64,000 nt of DNA from NCBI RefSeq assembly GCF_001435505.1, contig NZ_AZDO01000080.1, forward strand, positions 46,962 to 110,961. Reading direction: 5' to 3'. This stretch comes from Companilactobacillus futsaii JCM 17355. Its GTDB lineage: Bacteria > Bacillota > Bacilli > Lactobacillales > Lactobacillaceae. A model generated the notes under the pieces. The model was not told the DNA's origin. It saw nothing but the letters and a program-made list of their open reading frames with translations, and searched no databases. The position numbers were made by a program, and so were the translations under genes. How positions within the stretch are numbered: the first letter of the stretch is position 1; the number at the start of each line of letters is the position of its first letter. Of this stretch, positions 9,432 through 20,250 are shown piece by piece.

Positions 9432-9686
9432 ATGCGTGAAGTAGTAAATAATAATATGGATCGTTTGATGAACGAATCCGGCTTTAATATTGCAAAAAAT
9501 TTAAAGATCCTCAGAAGAGAAAAAAACGTTACTCAAAAAGAAGTCGCTCAACATTTAAATATTGATGTTACAACGTTATCTCACTATGAAACTGGTATTA
9601 GAATGCCAGATATCGATACTTTGATTGCTTTAGCTAGATACTATAATACGGATATCAACAGAATCATCAGTAGTGAAGCCTACTAA
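9432..9686 (+). CDS. Small XRE-family transcriptional regulator
   Basis: 84-aa protein consisting almost entirely of a Cro/C1-type helix-turn-helix (about residues 19-75: NLKILRREKNVTQKEVAQHL through TTLSHYETGIRMP). I prefer the ATG at 9432 over the in-frame GTG at 9423 because the ribosome site AGGAAGTG overlaps the latter. It stands alone between trxB and the phosphoglucomutase gene. A palindrome in its own promoter suggests autoregulation. Its targets are not apparent. Confidence 0.8.
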   Translation: MREVVNNNMDRLMNESGFNIAKNLKILRREKNVTQKEVAQHLNIDVTTLSHYETGIRMPDIDTLIALARYYNTDINRIISSEAY

Positions 9687-9753
9687 TTTGTAAATTTGAA
9701 GCACAATTTTAAGTCTCTTTTAAATTTTTATTGTTAAAGTTGTGTAAATCAAA

Positions 9754-9782
9754 TTTTAATAGTACTTTAGGATTGCTATAAT
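9754..9782 (+). promoter_or_regulatory. Promoter of the phosphoglucomutase gene
   Basis: A perfect -10 TATAAT (9777-9782) lies 17 bp after a weak -35 TTTTAA (9754-9759). The gene starts 36 bp downstream behind TTAGGAGGA. Confidence 0.55.
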
Positions 9783-9818
9783 GACTATAGGTACTTACAA
9801 ATTAGGAGGACGAAGTTA

Positions 9819-11537
9819 ATGTCTTGGCAAGATAATATGCAACAATGGCTCGACTACAAAGATTTAGATCCAGATATGAAACAACAGCTCAATGAGATGA
9901 AAAATGACTCAGAAGTAGCTGAAGAGGCTTTCTATGAACCTATGGAATTCGGTACGGCCGGTATGCGTGGTTTGATTGGACCTGGTATTAACCGCATGAA
10001 TATTTATACAGTTCGTCAAGCTACTGAAGGACTAGCATCATTTATGGACACTTTGGACGAAGAAGTGAAGGCTCAAGGTGTAGCAATTAGTTACGATTCA
10101 CGTTACTATTCACAAGATTTTGCTTACGAATCAGCTAAAGTTTTGGGTGTTCACGGAATTCACAGTTACGTCTTTGATAGTTTGAGACCAACCCCAGAAT
10201 TATCTTTTGCTGTAAGAAGCTTGCACACTTATGCAGGAATCATGATTACAGCAAGCCACAATCCTAAGCAATACAACGGTTTCAAAATTTACGGTCCAGA
10301 TGGGGGACAAATGCCTCCAGCTGAGTCTGACAATATTACTAGTTTTGCTCGTAAAGCTAGCAATCTCTTTAGCATCAAAGTTATGTCAGTACCACAATTG
10401 CGTGCTGACAAGTTGTTGACTTTGATTGGTGAAGATGTCGACTTGAATTATATGAAAAATCTCGAAACAGTTATCGTAAATCCTAAATTGATTGAAGATA
10501 TTGGTGACAAGATGAAATTTGTTTATTCACCACTTCATGGAACAGGTAAGATGATTGCTCCAAGAATCTTCCAAAAATTAGGTTTCAAGAATTTCAATAT
10601 GGTAACTGAACAGGCCATCCTTGATCCAGAGTTTGCGACGACACCTTTCCCTAATCCGGAATTTGCGCAAACTTTTGATTTGGCTATCGAACGAGGTAAA
10701 AAGATCGGTGCTAATATTTTGATTGCCACTGATCCTGATGCCGACCGTTTAGGAGCCGCAGTAAGACAACCGGATGGTTCTTATAAATTAATGACTGGTA
10801 ATCAAATCGCCTCAGTTCTTTTGAACTATCTTTTGATGGCTAAAAAAGACTTGAATGATTTACCAGCTAACGGAGCAGTTGTGAAGTCAATTGTATCTTC
10901 AGAATTGGCTACAGCAATTGCTAATAAATATGATATTAAGATGTTCGACGTTTTGACAGGTTTTAAATACATTGCTGAAACAATTGAACAATTTGAAAAT
11001 ACAAACAGCCATGAGTTCCTCTTTGGCTTTGAAGAAAGCTACGGTTATCTAGTAAAACCTTTCGTTCGTGATAAAGATGCTATGCAATCAACTCTTTTGT
11101 TGGCTGAAGCAGCTGCTTATTATGAGTCAAAAGGCAAGACAATCTATGATGCTCTAGAAGACCTTTACAAAGAATTTGGTTATTATCTTGAAAAGACAAT
11201 TTCTAAGACTTTTGAAGGTATTTCTGGAAAGGATAAGATGGCTCAAATCATGAAGACACTTCGTGAGGAAGGTATCGAGTCAATCAATGGCGTTAAAGTA
11301 GTTGAATCAATCGATTACTTAAACGACACTGACATTACAGCTAACGGTACTAAAGAAACTGGTCTACCAAAGGCCAACGTTTTGAAGTATGTTCTAGCTG
11401 ACGATACTTGGGTTGCTGCTAGACCATCAGGAACTGAACCTAAAATGAAGTTCTACATTGGTGTAAAGAGTGACACTGAAGATGGTGCTGCTAAGAAACT
11501 AGCTGAATTTGCTAAAGAAATTGAAGGCTGGGAATAA
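9819..11537 (+). CDS. pgm: Phospho-sugar mutase (alpha-phosphoglucomutase type)
   Basis: Interconverts glucose-6-phosphate and glucose-1-phosphate, feeding UDP-glucose and hence glycolipids and teichoic acid decoration. The 572-aa protein has the four signatures of the family: the phosphoserine loop TASHNP (Ser146), the metal-binding loop DPDADRLG, the sugar loop GFEESYGYL, and the phosphate-binding loop RPSGTEPKMKFY near the C-terminus. Length and motifs match Bacillus PgcA and lactobacillal Pgm. Its glucose-1-phosphate product would ultimately supply LafA/LafB encoded at 58-60 kb. It is monocistronic with its own promoter and terminator. Confidence 0.93.
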   Translation: MSWQDNMQQWLDYKDLDPDMKQQLNEMKNDSEVAEEAFYEPMEFGTAGMRGLIGPGINRMNIYTVRQATEGLASFMDTLDEEVKAQGVAISYDSRYYSQDFAYESAKVLGVHGIHSYVFDSLRPTPELSFAVRSLHTYAGIMITASHNPKQYNGFKIYGPDGGQMPPAESDNITSFARKASNLFSIKVMSVPQLRADKLLTLIGEDVDLNYMKNLETVIVNPKLIEDIGDKMKFVYSPLHGTGKMIAPRIFQKLGFKNFNMVTEQAILDPEFATTPFPNPEFAQTFDLAIERGKKIGANILIATDPDADRLGAAVRQPDGSYKLMTGNQIASVLLNYLLMAKKDLNDLPANGAVVKSIVSSELATAIANKYDIKMFDVLTGFKYIAETIEQFENTNSHEFLFGFEESYGYLVKPFVRDKDAMQSTLLLAEAAAYYESKGKTIYDALEDLYKEFGYYLEKTISKTFEGISGKDKMAQIMKTLREEGIESINGVKVVESIDYLNDTDITANGTKETGLPKANVLKYVLADDTWVAARPSGTEPKMKFYIGVKSDTEDGAAKKLAEFAKEIEGWE

Positions 11538-11544
11538 ATAAATT

Positions 11545-11586
11545 AGACCTTGTTAGGGAAATGTAATCCTAATGAGGTCTTTTTTT
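11545..11586 (+). terminator. Intrinsic terminator after pgm
   Basis: AGACCT-TTAGG pairs with CCTAA-AGGTCT and is followed by a T run. Confidence 0.9.
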
Positions 11587-11599
11587 CGTTTTATCCACG

Positions 11600-11628
11600 T
11601 TACAGTCGTTTGTCAATTGCGATATAAT
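11600..11628 (+). promoter_or_regulatory. Promoter upstream of the broken phosphodiesterase gene
   Basis: TTACAG (11600-11605), 17-bp spacer, perfect TATAAT (11623-11628). Confidence 0.55.
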
Positions 11629-11662
11629 ACTTTAATGTACTTTGTGAAAAGGGGAAATCAAA

Positions 11663-12954
11663 TTGTCTACAAATCAACATTTAGTAATTATTTCGTTAGA
11701 TTCATTGGGTTTTAACGATATTAATGAACATCAATCAGAACTTCCAACATTAAATAAATTAGTTAATGGAGGAACTTGGGTCAAAGAAGTTAGTGGGATT
11801 TATCCAACTTTGACTTATCCTTCACATACGACCATCATTACTGGTCAATATCCGAATGTTCATGGAATTGTTAATAATACCAAGATTCAAACGACACGTC
11901 GTTCCCCAGATTGGTATTGGTATCAAAAAGATGTTCAAGTACCAACACTTTATGATTTAGCTCACAAAAATAAAATGAAAACGGCAGCTTTTTTGTGGCC
12001 GGTAACTGCTGGTAGTAAAATCACTTACAACTTAGCAGAAATTTTTCCTAATCGGATTTGGACTAATCAAGTTTTGGTATCTTTGAGAGCTAGTTCACCA
12101 TTATTTATTTTGGAAATGGATAAAAAGTACGGTAAATTACGGAATGGCATTAAACAACCACAACTGGATGAATTTATTACAGCTTGTGCAGTCGATACGA
12201 TCAAGAATAAGAAACCTAATTTAACTTTATTGCATCTCGTAGACATGGACAGTATGCGTCATCGCTATGGCGTTCGTTCTGATGAAGCATGGAAGCTTTA
12301 CATCGACTAGATAATCACGTTAAACAAGTTGTTGATGCCACTGAAGCAGCAGGGACTTTTGAGGATACTAATTTTGTGATCTTGGGCGACCATTATCAAA
12401 TAAATGTTGATAAGATGATTCATTTGAATACCTTATTTGCTAAACGTGGCTGGTTATCAGGAAATCCTGATCAAACGATTAAAAAAGATTGGTCTGTTTT
12501 GGCAAAGACTTGTGATGGTTCAACCTATATTTATACAAGAAACTTCAGTCAAATCAAACGTTTACGTGAAGTGATCTCTGGAGTAGAAGGTATTGAGAGG
12601 ATTTATTCTAGTGAAGAAGCCATTGCTCGAGGAGCTGACCCTAAGTGTACTTTGATGGTTGAAGCCAAAGCTGGTTATTATTTTACTGACGAAAGTAGCC
12701 GTTCTAATGTTGTGGAAAAAGTCAGACCGGAAATGATGGGACACCCTGACCGTTATCGAGGGGTTCACGGTTATGATCCATTAAAACCTGGTTATAAAAC
12801 GACAATTATTTTTAATGGACCAATGATCAAAGAAAATCAAACGATTGATGGGGCCAAATTAGTCGATGAAGCACCTACTTTTGCTAAATTATTGGGATTG
12901 AAATTCCCTGAACCATTGGCTGGAAGTGCTATCGAGGGGATTTTTAAAGATTAG
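11663..12954 (+). pseudogene. Alkaline phosphatase-superfamily nucleotide pyrophosphatase/phosphodiesterase, frameshifted
   Basis: Two consecutive reading frames (11663-12310 and 12289-12954) together make one protein of about 430 aa. The first carries the metal- and nucleophile-bearing N-terminal part: ISLDSLGFND and YPTLTYPSHTTIITGQYPNVHG, where the Thr/Ser before HTT is the expected nucleophile region. The second carries the remaining metal ligands (ILGDHYQ and GVHGYDP). Reading through as DEA-MEALHRLD requires one extra base near 12288, so a single A appears to be lost there. Either the gene is inactivated or this is an assembly error. It has a TTG start and an intact promoter. The following transporter is 14 nt away and probably cotranscribed. 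Confidence 0.85.
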
Positions 12955-12968
12955 AATTGAGGGAATTT

Positions 12969-14210
12969 ATGAGATTCAATAAAAAACAGTGGAGCTGGAT
13001 TTTTTATGATTGGGCTAATTCCGGCTATGGAATTATTGTTACTACAGCAGTTTTGCCGGTTTATTTTAAATCAGTAGCTCAAAATTCAGGGGTATCACAA
13101 GCTAATGCGACAGCTTTTTGGGGTTATGCCAATAGTTTTGGGACTTTGATAGTTTCCATTTTGGCACCAGTTTTAGGAGCTTTGGCCGATTATCCACATC
13201 ACAAAAAGAAATTATTGACTAGCTTTTCATTTTTAGGAATTTTAATGACATTTGGATTAGCATTACTACCACCTAATCAATGGCAAATATTATTGGCTGT
13301 GTATATCCTGTCGATAATTGGTTATTCGGCGGGAAACTTATTCTACGATAGTTTTTTGACCGATGTGGCTGATAACTCACGAATGGATTCATTATCGTCA
13401 AATGGGTACGCTTATGGATATTTGGGTGGAGTTTTGGCATTTCTATTATTTCTCGTACTGCAATTGACAAGTGGTTTTGGGATGTTGTCTAGTTACGGTG
13501 TTGCTCGCTGGAGTTTCTTCTTAGCAGCAGTTTGGTGGTTGATATTTTTCATTCCATTATTGAAAAACGTTCAACAAGTTTACTCATTACCAGAAAATCC
13601 TCATCCAATTACTTCGAGTTTTAAGCGTGTCTGGGAAACCATTACTCATTTGCGTAAATATAAAGCTGCTGCCTGGTTCTTAGTAGCGTACTTCTTCTAT
13701 ATTGATGGAGTTGATACGATTTTTACGATGGCAACCTCAATCGGAATGGATATGGGTATTACGACGACGACTTTGATGTTAGTTTTGTTAGTTGTTCAAT
13801 TAGTCGCTTTTCCATTCTCCATTTTGTATGGTTGGATAGCCAATCATTTTTCTGCTCGAAAAGGAATTTTATTAGCAATTATTTTGTATTTTGGAATTTG
13901 TTTATATGCTTTGAAGTTAGAAACAGCAAAGGATTTCTGGATTTTAGCTGTTCTAGTAGGAACTAGTCAAGGTGGTATCCAGGCTTTGAGTAGATCTTAT
14001 TTTGGTAAATTGATTCCGAAGGATTCTGGTAGTGAATTCTTTGGCTTCTATAACATTTTAGGTAAATTTTCAGCTGTTCTAGGACCAGTTTTAGTTGGTA
14101 TTGTGACGCAATTTACTGGCAAATCAACGATTGGAGCCGCTTCATTGAGTGCCTTGTTCCTAGTTGGTTTGGTGATTTTTTTGATGTTGCCACGATTAAC
14201 AAAGGAATAG
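12969..14210 (+). CDS. UMF1-family MFS transporter
   Basis: 413-aa protein with about 12 membrane helices. It opens with WSWIFYDWANSGYGIIV, the hallmark of the UMF1/Atg22-like branch of the major facilitator superfamily. I chose the ATG at 12969, placed 5 nt after GAGGG (12959-12963); an in-frame TTG at 12957 would lie before that site. The substrate is unknown; Atg22 relatives export amino acids from vacuoles, which does not fix a bacterial role. The close linkage to the broken phosphodiesterase gene suggests they once worked together. Confidence 0.8.
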   Translation: MRFNKKQWSWIFYDWANSGYGIIVTTAVLPVYFKSVAQNSGVSQANATAFWGYANSFGTLIVSILAPVLGALADYPHHKKKLLTSFSFLGILMTFGLALLPPNQWQILLAVYILSIIGYSAGNLFYDSFLTDVADNSRMDSLSSNGYAYGYLGGVLAFLLFLVLQLTSGFGMLSSYGVARWSFFLAAVWWLIFFIPLLKNVQQVYSLPENPHPITSSFKRVWETITHLRKYKAAAWFLVAYFFYIDGVDTIFTMATSIGMDMGITTTTLMLVLLVVQLVAFPFSILYGWIANHFSARKGILLAIILYFGICLYALKLETAKDFWILAVLVGTSQGGIQALSRSYFGKLIPKDSGSEFFGFYNILGKFSAVLGPVLVGIVTQFTGKSTIGAASLSALFLVGLVIFLMLPRLTKE

Positions 14211-14222
14211 GTAAATCTATGG

Positions 14223-14236
14223 CGAAAATATGTTCG
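14223..14236. promoter_or_regulatory. LexA (SOS) box candidate upstream of uvrBA
   Basis: The 14-bp sequence CGAAAATATGTTCG matches the Gram-positive LexA/DinR consensus CGAAC-N4-GTTCG in nine of ten defined positions. It lies about 100 bp upstream of uvrB, a classical SOS gene. Confidence 0.7.
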
Positions 14237-14277
14237 CTATGGTACTATAGAGCCAGCGAAATATGCCTGACATTAAT

Positions 14278-14313
14278 TACATCTAATTCATGTGCGAGTT
14301 AGATGTATTTTTT
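14278..14313 (+). terminator. Hairpin with T run between the LexA box and uvrB
   Basis: TACATCTAA pairs perfectly with TTAGATGTA (9 bp, 12-nt loop), followed by six T. It would terminate readthrough from the MFS gene. It would also lie inside any transcript begun at the LexA-box promoter. Confidence 0.75.
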
Positions 14314-14335
14314 AGCTTAAAGGGGGACTGACGGC

Positions 14336-16342
14336 GTGATAGATAGAGTTACTGATAATAAATTTGATTTGGTTTCTAAATACTCTCCAGCCGGAGATCA
14401 AGGCCAAGCAATTGATACTATCACTAAAGATTTTAAAAAAGGTGATAAGGAAGTAATTTTGGAAGGTGCCACTGGTACTGGTAAGACTTTCACGATGGCT
14501 AATGTTATTAAAAATCTTAATAAACCAACATTAATTATTTCTCACAATAAGACTTTAGCAGGTCAGCTTTATGGTGAAATGAAAGAGTTTTTCCCAAATA
14601 ATGCGGTAGAATATTTTGTCAGTTATTATGATTATTACCAACCTGAGGCTTATGTACCATCTAGTGATACATACATTGAAAAGGATTCTAGTATCAACGA
14701 TGAAATTGATAAATTGCGTCACTCGGCAACTAGTTCATTACTAGAACGCAATGATGTAATTGTGGTCGCTTCAGTATCTTGTATTTTTGGATTAGGTGAT
14801 CCACGAGAATACGCTGACAGCATTATTTCTTTACGTGTTGGTCAAGAAATTGCTCGTGATGAGTTATTAGAAGAACTAGTCGAAAATCAATTTGAAAGAA
14901 ATGACATTGACTTCCAACGTGGTAGATTTCGAGTACGTGGAGATGTTGTGGATATCTTCCCAGCTTCACGTGATGATAATGCTATTCGTGTGGAGTTTTT
15001 TGGCGATGAAATTGACCGAATCATTGAAATGGATGCTTTGACTGGTGAAGTTAAAGGTCAGATGGATCATATCGGGATTTTTCCAGCTACTCACTTTATG
15101 ATCAGTGATTCTAAGATGGAAGAAGCTCTCAAAAGAATCAAAGATGAAATGGATCAACAAGTAGCTAAATTTACTAAAGAAGGTAAATTACTTGAAGCCC
15201 AACGTATTAAGCAAAGAACTGAATATGACATCGAAATGATGCGCGAAATGGGGTATACTTCCGGAATTGAGAATTATTCTCGTCATATGGAAGGTCGTGC
15301 TGAAGGGGAACCTCCATTTACATTGCTAGATTTCTTCCCCAAAGATTTTAATATTATGATTGATGAATCTCACGTTACCATGCCCCAGATTCGTGGAATG
15401 TACAATGGGGACCGTGCAAGAAAGCAACAATTAGTCGATTATGGTTTCCGTTTACCTAGTGCTTTGGATAACCGTCCACTTAAACTAGAAGAGTTTGAAA
15501 AACACGTTAACCGGATCCTTTATGTTTCAGCTACACCTGGTCCTTATGAATTAGAAAGAACTGATCATAAAGCTGAGCAGATCATTCGTCCAACTGGGTT
15601 GCTTGATCCTAAAATTGAAGTTCGTCCTATCATGGGACAAATTGACGACTTGGTAGCGGAAATAAATGACCGTGTAGCTAAACATGAGAGAGTCTTTGTC
15701 ACTACTTTGACGAAAAAAATGGCCGAAGATTTGACTGATTATTTCAAGGACTTAGGTATCAAAGTCAGATATTTGCATAGTGATGTTAAGACTTTGGAAA
15801 GATCAAAGATCATTCGTGATTTGCGTTTAGGTAAGTTTGATGTCTTGATTGGTATCAATTTATTGCGTGAAGGTATCGATGTTCCTGAAGTTTCTCTGAT
15901 TGCTATTCTTGATGCTGACAAGGAAGGTTTCTTGAGAGCTGAGCGTTCACTAGTTCAAATCATTGGACGTGCTTCCAGAAATGAACATGGTAAAGTTATT
16001 ATGTATGCTGATTCTATTACAGATTCCATGCGTGGAGCAATTGATGCCACAGCTCGTCGTCGTAGATTACAGAAGAAATTTAATGAAGAGCATGGTATTA
16101 CTCCAAAAACAATTGTTAAGCCAATCAGGGATGCTATTTCGATGTTCCAGAAGGTTGATAATACTTCATCAGAGACAGAAAAGATCGACGATGATATCGA
16201 CTTTAAGGATATGAGTAAGAAGGATCAAAAAGAACTTCTTGCCAATCTAAAAGAACAAATGGAATCAGCTGCCAAGAAGCTCGACTTTGAAGCCGCAGCT
16301 AATTTACGTGACACGATTTTAGAGTTAAAGGCGGAAATGTAA
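14336..16342 (+). CDS. uvrB: Excinuclease ABC subunit B
   Basis: Damage-verification helicase of nucleotide excision repair; it receives DNA from UvrA and recruits UvrC. The 668-aa protein has Walker A GATGTGKT (residues 44-51), the beta-hairpin region containing [12 protein letters not shown], the DESH box (MIDESHV), helicase motifs through IGRASRN, and the C-terminal UVR motif ([20 protein letters not shown]) that binds UvrC. It starts at GTG behind AGGGGG. uvrA follows after 5 nt. Confidence 0.97.
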   Translation: MIDRVTDNKFDLVSKYSPAGDQGQAIDTITKDFKKGDKEVILEGATGTGKTFTMANVIKNLNKPTLIISHNKTLAGQLYGEMKEFFPNNAVEYFVSYYDYYQPEAYVPSSDTYIEKDSSINDEIDKLRHSATSSLLERNDVIVVASVSCIFGLGDPREYADSIISLRVGQEIARDELLEELVENQFERNDIDFQRGRFRVRGDVVDIFPASRDDNAIRVEFFGDEIDRIIEMDALTGEVKGQMDHIGIFPATHFMISDSKMEEALKRIKDEMDQQVAKFTKEGKLLEAQRIKQRTEYDIEMMREMGYTSGIENYSRHMEGRAEGEPPFTLLDFFPKDFNIMIDESHVTMPQIRGMYNGDRARKQQLVDYGFRLPSALDNRPLKLEEFEKHVNRILYVSATPGPYELERTDHKAEQIIRPTGLLDPKIEVRPIMGQIDDLVAEINDRVAKHERVFVTTLTKKMAEDLTDYFKDLGIKVRYLHSDVKTLERSKIIRDLRLGKFDVLIGINLLREGIDVPEVSLIAILDADKEGFLRAERSLVQIIGRASRNEHGKVIMYADSITDSMRGAIDATARRRRLQKKFNEEHGITPKTIVKPIRDAISMFQKVDNTSSETEKIDDDIDFKDMSKKDQKELLANLKEQMESAAKKLDFEAAANLRDTILELKAEM

Positions 16343-16347
16343 TTAAT

Positions 16348-19197
16348 ATGTTAAATGATAAAATTGTAATTCATGGTGCACGTGCGCACAATTTGAAAGA
16401 TGTTGACGTGACGATTCCTCGTGATAAATTAGTCGTTGTGACTGGTTTATCTGGTTCAGGGAAGAGTTCTTTAGCTTTTGATACTTTGTATGCTGAAGGC
16501 CAAAGGCGTTACGTTGAAAGTCTTTCATCGTATGCTCGACAATTTTTAGGTCAAATGGATAAACCGGATGTTGATTCAATTGATGGATTGAGTCCAGCTA
16601 TTTCGATTGACCAAAAAACTACTTCCAAAAACCCTCGTTCAACCGTTGGTACCGTTACAGAAATTAACGATTATCTTCGTTTGTTGTGGGCTCGTGTAGG
16701 TACACCAATTTGTCCTAATGATGGGACCAAAATTACTAGTCAATCAGCCCAACAAATGGTTGATGCTATTTTAAAATTAGGTGATAGAACTAAACTACAA
16801 ATTTTGTCACCAGTTGTGCGTTCAAAACGTGGACAACACAAAAAAGCCTTGAATCAAATTAAGAAACAAGGTTATGTCAGAGTTCGAGTTGATGGTGAGA
16901 CTCGTGATATTGCTGAAGATATCGAACTAGATAAGAATAAAAAACACAGTATTGACGTTGTCGTTGACCGTATCGTAATCAATGACCACATTAAATCTCG
17001 TTTGTTTGATTCAGTTGAAGCAGCTTTGAGACTATCCGATGGTTACATGAACGTTGACGTGATTGGTTCTGACATGATGGTCTTTTCTGAGAAGAATGCT
17101 TGTCCATTGTGTGGCTTCACAGTTGGCGAACTAGAACCTCGTTTATTCTCTTTCAATGCTCCATTCGGTGCGTGTGATAACTGTGATGGACTAGGGGTTA
17201 AACTTGAAGTCGATTTGGATTTAGTTATTCCAGATCAAAGTAAGACTTTAAATGAGGGAGCTATTATTCCTTGGAATCCAATCAGTTCACAATATTATCC
17301 AGAAATGTTAGCCCAAGCATGTAAAGAATTCAAGATTGATATGGATACACCTTTTGAAGACTTGCCACAAAAGGATCAAAATACTATTTTGTATGGTTCT
17401 GATGGTAAGAACTTCCACTTCCATTATGAAAATGATTTTGGTGGTGTTCGTGACGTTGACGTGCCATTTGAGGGTGTTATTCCTAATATCAATCGTCGTT
17501 ATCATGAAACTAACAGTGACTTTACTCGTGAAGTTATGCGTAAGTATATGACTGAATTAACTTGTCCAGTTTGTCATGGTAAGAGATTGAATCGTCAAGC
17601 ATTGGCGGTCAAAATTGGAGGGAAAGACATTGCTGAAGCTTCCGATATGTCGATCAAAGATGAACTTCCATTTTTCAAGTCAGTGAAATTTGGTGAACAA
17701 AATACTGTTATTGCCAAGCCAATTTTAAAGGAAGTAAAGGATCGTCTTAGTTTCTTAATTAATGTTGGCTTGGAGTACTTAACACTTTCTCGTTCAGCAG
17801 GAACGTTATCTGGTGGTGAAGCACAAAGAATTCGTTTAGCAACACAAATTGGTTCTAATTTGTCTGGTGTTATGTACATTTTAGATGAACCTTCAATTGG
17901 TTTGCATCAACGTGATAATGACCGTTTGATCAGCTCATTGAAGAAAATGCGTGATCTTGGTAATACTTTGATAGTCGTGGAACACGATGAAGATACCATG
18001 CGGGCAGCTGACTATTTGATTGACGTTGGCCCAGGTGCTGGTGAAAATGGTGGTCAAATCGTGGCTGCCGGTACACCAGAAGAAGTTGAAAAAAATCCTA
18101 AGTCTTTGACAGGTCAATATTTGGCTGGTAAAAAATTCATCCCTGTTCCATTGAAACGACGTAAGGGTAATGGTGAATTCGTTGAAGTCTTCGGTGCTGC
18201 TGAGAATAATTTGAAAAACTTAAATGTTAAATTTCCATTGGGGAAATTTACTGTTGTGACTGGAGTTTCCGGTTCTGGTAAATCTACTTTGGTCAATATG
18301 ATTTTGAAACGTGCGTTGGCACAAAAGATGAATCACAATTCTGAAAAACCTGGTAAATACAAGAAAATTACTGGCTATGAGAATTTAGATAAGATAATCG
18401 CTATCGATCAAAGTCCAATCGGCCGTACACCAAGAAGTAACCCAGCTACTTATACAGGTGTATTTGATGATATCCGTGGCTTATTTGCTCAAACCAATGA
18501 AGCTAAGTTACGCGGATACAAGAAGGGCAGATTCTCTTTCAATATTAAAGGTGGTCGCTGCGAAAATTGTCGTGGTGACGGGATTATTAAAATTGAAATG
18601 AATTTCTTGCCCGACGTCTATGTACCTTGTGAAGTTTGTCATGGAACTCGTTACAATTCAGAAACCCTAGAAGTTACTTATAAGGGTAAAAATATTGCTC
18701 AAATCTTGGATATGAAAGTATCTGAAGCTTTGGACTTCTTCAGTAATATCCCTAAGATCAAACGTAAGCTCCAAACAATTGAAGATGTTGGTTTAGGCTA
18801 TGTTTCACTAGGTCAATCAGCTACTCAATTGTCTGGTGGTGAAGCTCAACGAATGAAGTTAGCTTCAGAGCTTTATAAAAAATCAAGTGGTAAGAACTTT
18901 TATATCCTTGATGAACCAACGACTGGTTTGCATACGGATGACATCAAACGTTTATTGGGAGTATTGCAACGTTTAGTAGATGAAGGCAATACCGTTTTGA
19001 TTATTGAACATAACCTAGACGTTGTGAAATCAGCAGATTGGCTAATTGATCTTGGCCCTGATGGTGGTGAAGGCGGCGGTAAAATTGTTGCCCAAGGTAC
19101 ACCAGAAGATATTACCAAAGTCAAAGCTAGTTATACTGGCCAATACTTGAAACCTATTTTAGAGCGTGATACTAAACGTACTAAAGAAGCACAATAA
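16348..19197 (+). CDS. uvrA: Excinuclease ABC subunit A
   Basis: Damage-sensing ATPase of nucleotide excision repair (949 aa). It has two ABC modules: Walker A motifs GLSGSGKSS (N-terminal) and GVSGSGKST (middle), each with an LSGGEAQR signature and an ILDEP Walker B. Two zinc-binding Cys clusters are visible: CPLC ... CDNC around residues 253-280, and CENC ... CEVC around 738-767. No truncation. It is cotranscribed with uvrB, presumably under LexA. Confidence 0.97.
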   Translation: MLNDKIVIHGARAHNLKDVDVTIPRDKLVVVTGLSGSGKSSLAFDTLYAEGQRRYVESLSSYARQFLGQMDKPDVDSIDGLSPAISIDQKTTSKNPRSTVGTVTEINDYLRLLWARVGTPICPNDGTKITSQSAQQMVDAILKLGDRTKLQILSPVVRSKRGQHKKALNQIKKQGYVRVRVDGETRDIAEDIELDKNKKHSIDVVVDRIVINDHIKSRLFDSVEAALRLSDGYMNVDVIGSDMMVFSEKNACPLCGFTVGELEPRLFSFNAPFGACDNCDGLGVKLEVDLDLVIPDQSKTLNEGAIIPWNPISSQYYPEMLAQACKEFKIDMDTPFEDLPQKDQNTILYGSDGKNFHFHYENDFGGVRDVDVPFEGVIPNINRRYHETNSDFTREVMRKYMTELTCPVCHGKRLNRQALAVKIGGKDIAEASDMSIKDELPFFKSVKFGEQNTVIAKPILKEVKDRLSFLINVGLEYLTLSRSAGTLSGGEAQRIRLATQIGSNLSGVMYILDEPSIGLHQRDNDRLISSLKKMRDLGNTLIVVEHDEDTMRAADYLIDVGPGAGENGGQIVAAGTPEEVEKNPKSLTGQYLAGKKFIPVPLKRRKGNGEFVEVFGAAENNLKNLNVKFPLGKFTVVTGVSGSGKSTLVNMILKRALAQKMNHNSEKPGKYKKITGYENLDKIIAIDQSPIGRTPRSNPATYTGVFDDIRGLFAQTNEAKLRGYKKGRFSFNIKGGRCENCRGDGIIKIEMNFLPDVYVPCEVCHGTRYNSETLEVTYKGKNIAQILDMKVSEALDFFSNIPKIKRKLQTIEDVGLGYVSLGQSATQLSGGEAQRMKLASELYKKSSGKNFYILDEPTTGLHTDDIKRLLGVLQRLVDEGNTVLIIEHNLDVVKSADWLIDLGPDGGEGGGKIVAQGTPEDITKVKASYTGQYLKPILERDTKRTKEAQ

Positions 19198-19280
19198 AAT
19201 ATTATGAGTAAATGATTTCTATGGAATGAAGCTTTGTCTAAGTTCTGTAGGAGTCTTTTTTATTAAGTCGATACTAAAAA

Positions 19281-19309
19281 CTGACACGCCCGGCTTGTTG
19301 TGTTATGCT
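19281..19309 (+). promoter_or_regulatory. Promoter of rapZ-yvcK-whiA
   Basis: CTGACA (19281-19286), 17-bp spacer, TATGCT (19304-19309). The rapZ ATG is 24 bp downstream behind GTGAGGTG. Confidence 0.55.
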
Positions 19310-19332
19310 TATATTCGAATGTGAGGTGCATT

Positions 19333-20250
19333 ATGGCAGAAGATATGCTTAGTTTGGTTATCGTAACCGGAATGAGTGGTGCGGGAAAAACCGTTGCGAT
19401 GCAATCCTTTGAAGATTTAGGATATTTTTGCATTGATAATATGCCACCTAACTTACTTCCAAAATTTTGGGAGCTAGTTCATGAATCCGGTAAGATAAAA
19501 AAAGTAGCGTTAGTTGTAGATATTAGATCACGTTCATTTTATGATGAAATTTTCTCAATGCTTTCAAAAATGGACGAGGATGAACAAGAGAAACATCAAA
19601 AGGTCGATATGAAGATTCTCTTCTTAAATGCATCTAATGAAGAATTGGTTTCTCGTTATAAAGAAACTCGTCGTAGTCATCCTTTGGCTATGGAAGGCCG
19701 TTTATTAGATGGAATTGAAAAGGAAAGAGAATTACTTTCAGAAATCAAGAGTCGGGCTTCAGTTGAGATCGATACGACTGATCTTACTCCTAGACAATTA
19801 CGAGAAGAAATTTTTGATAATTTTCAAGAAAGTTCTGTCGTGCCAACATTTCACGTCGAAGTGATGTCATTTGGCTTTAAATATGGTTTACCAATTGATG
19901 CTGACATTGTGATGGATGTTAGATTTTTAAGAAATCCATTCTATATTAAAGAATTAAAGACTCAAACCGGGATGGATAAACCAGTTTACGATTATGTTAT
20001 GGATGATGCAGAAACAAAGAATTTCTATGACAAATTCTATGGTTTACTAAAAGATATTGTTCCGGGCTATGAAAAAGAAGGTAAGACCAGTTTGACGATT
20101 GCAATTGGCTGTACTGGTGGTCAACATCGTTCAGTCGCTATTGCTCAACGTCTAGGTACTGATCTAAAGAAATTAGATTACTACGTAGATATTACTCATC
20201 GTGACATGGAAAAATCTCAAAAGAAGGTAATTGAACATGGCAACAAATAG
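19333..20250 (+). CDS. rapZ: RapZ-family nucleotide-binding protein (YvcJ)
   Basis: P-loop protein of 305 aa with Walker A GMSGAGKT at residues 13-20, [18 protein letters not shown], and the C-terminal RapZ motif [10 protein letters not shown]. In E. coli RapZ is an RNA-binding adaptor; the Gram-positive homologue YvcJ binds GTP/ATP and affects competence in Bacillus. I use the ATG at 19333, which has a ribosome site, instead of the upstream in-frame codon at 19300. It overlaps the yvcK start by 14 nt. Confidence 0.93.
   Translation: MAEDMLSLVIVTGMSGAGKTVAMQSFEDLGYFCIDNMPPNLLPKFWELVHESGKIKKVALVVDIRSRSFYDEIFSMLSKMDEDEQEKHQKVDMKILFLNASNEELVSRYKETRRSHPLAMEGRLLDGIEKERELLSEIKSRASVEIDTTDLTPRQLREEIFDNFQESSVVPTFHVEVMSFGFKYGLPIDADIVMDVRFLRNPFYIKELKTQTGMDKPVYDYVMDDAETKNFYDKFYGLLKDIVPGYEKEGKTSLTIAIGCTGGQHRSVAIAQRLGTDLKKLDYYVDITHRDMEKSQKKVIEHGNK

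Noticed and set aside
12280..12310. Programmed frameshift in the phosphodiesterase gene
   Set aside because: No slippery heptamer, internal ribosome-like stimulator or stable downstream structure is seen; a one-base loss explains the join.
14255..14268. Second LexA-like sequence after the first box
   Set aside because: The half-site GCGAAATATGCCTG lacks the GTTCG arm and has wrong spacing.
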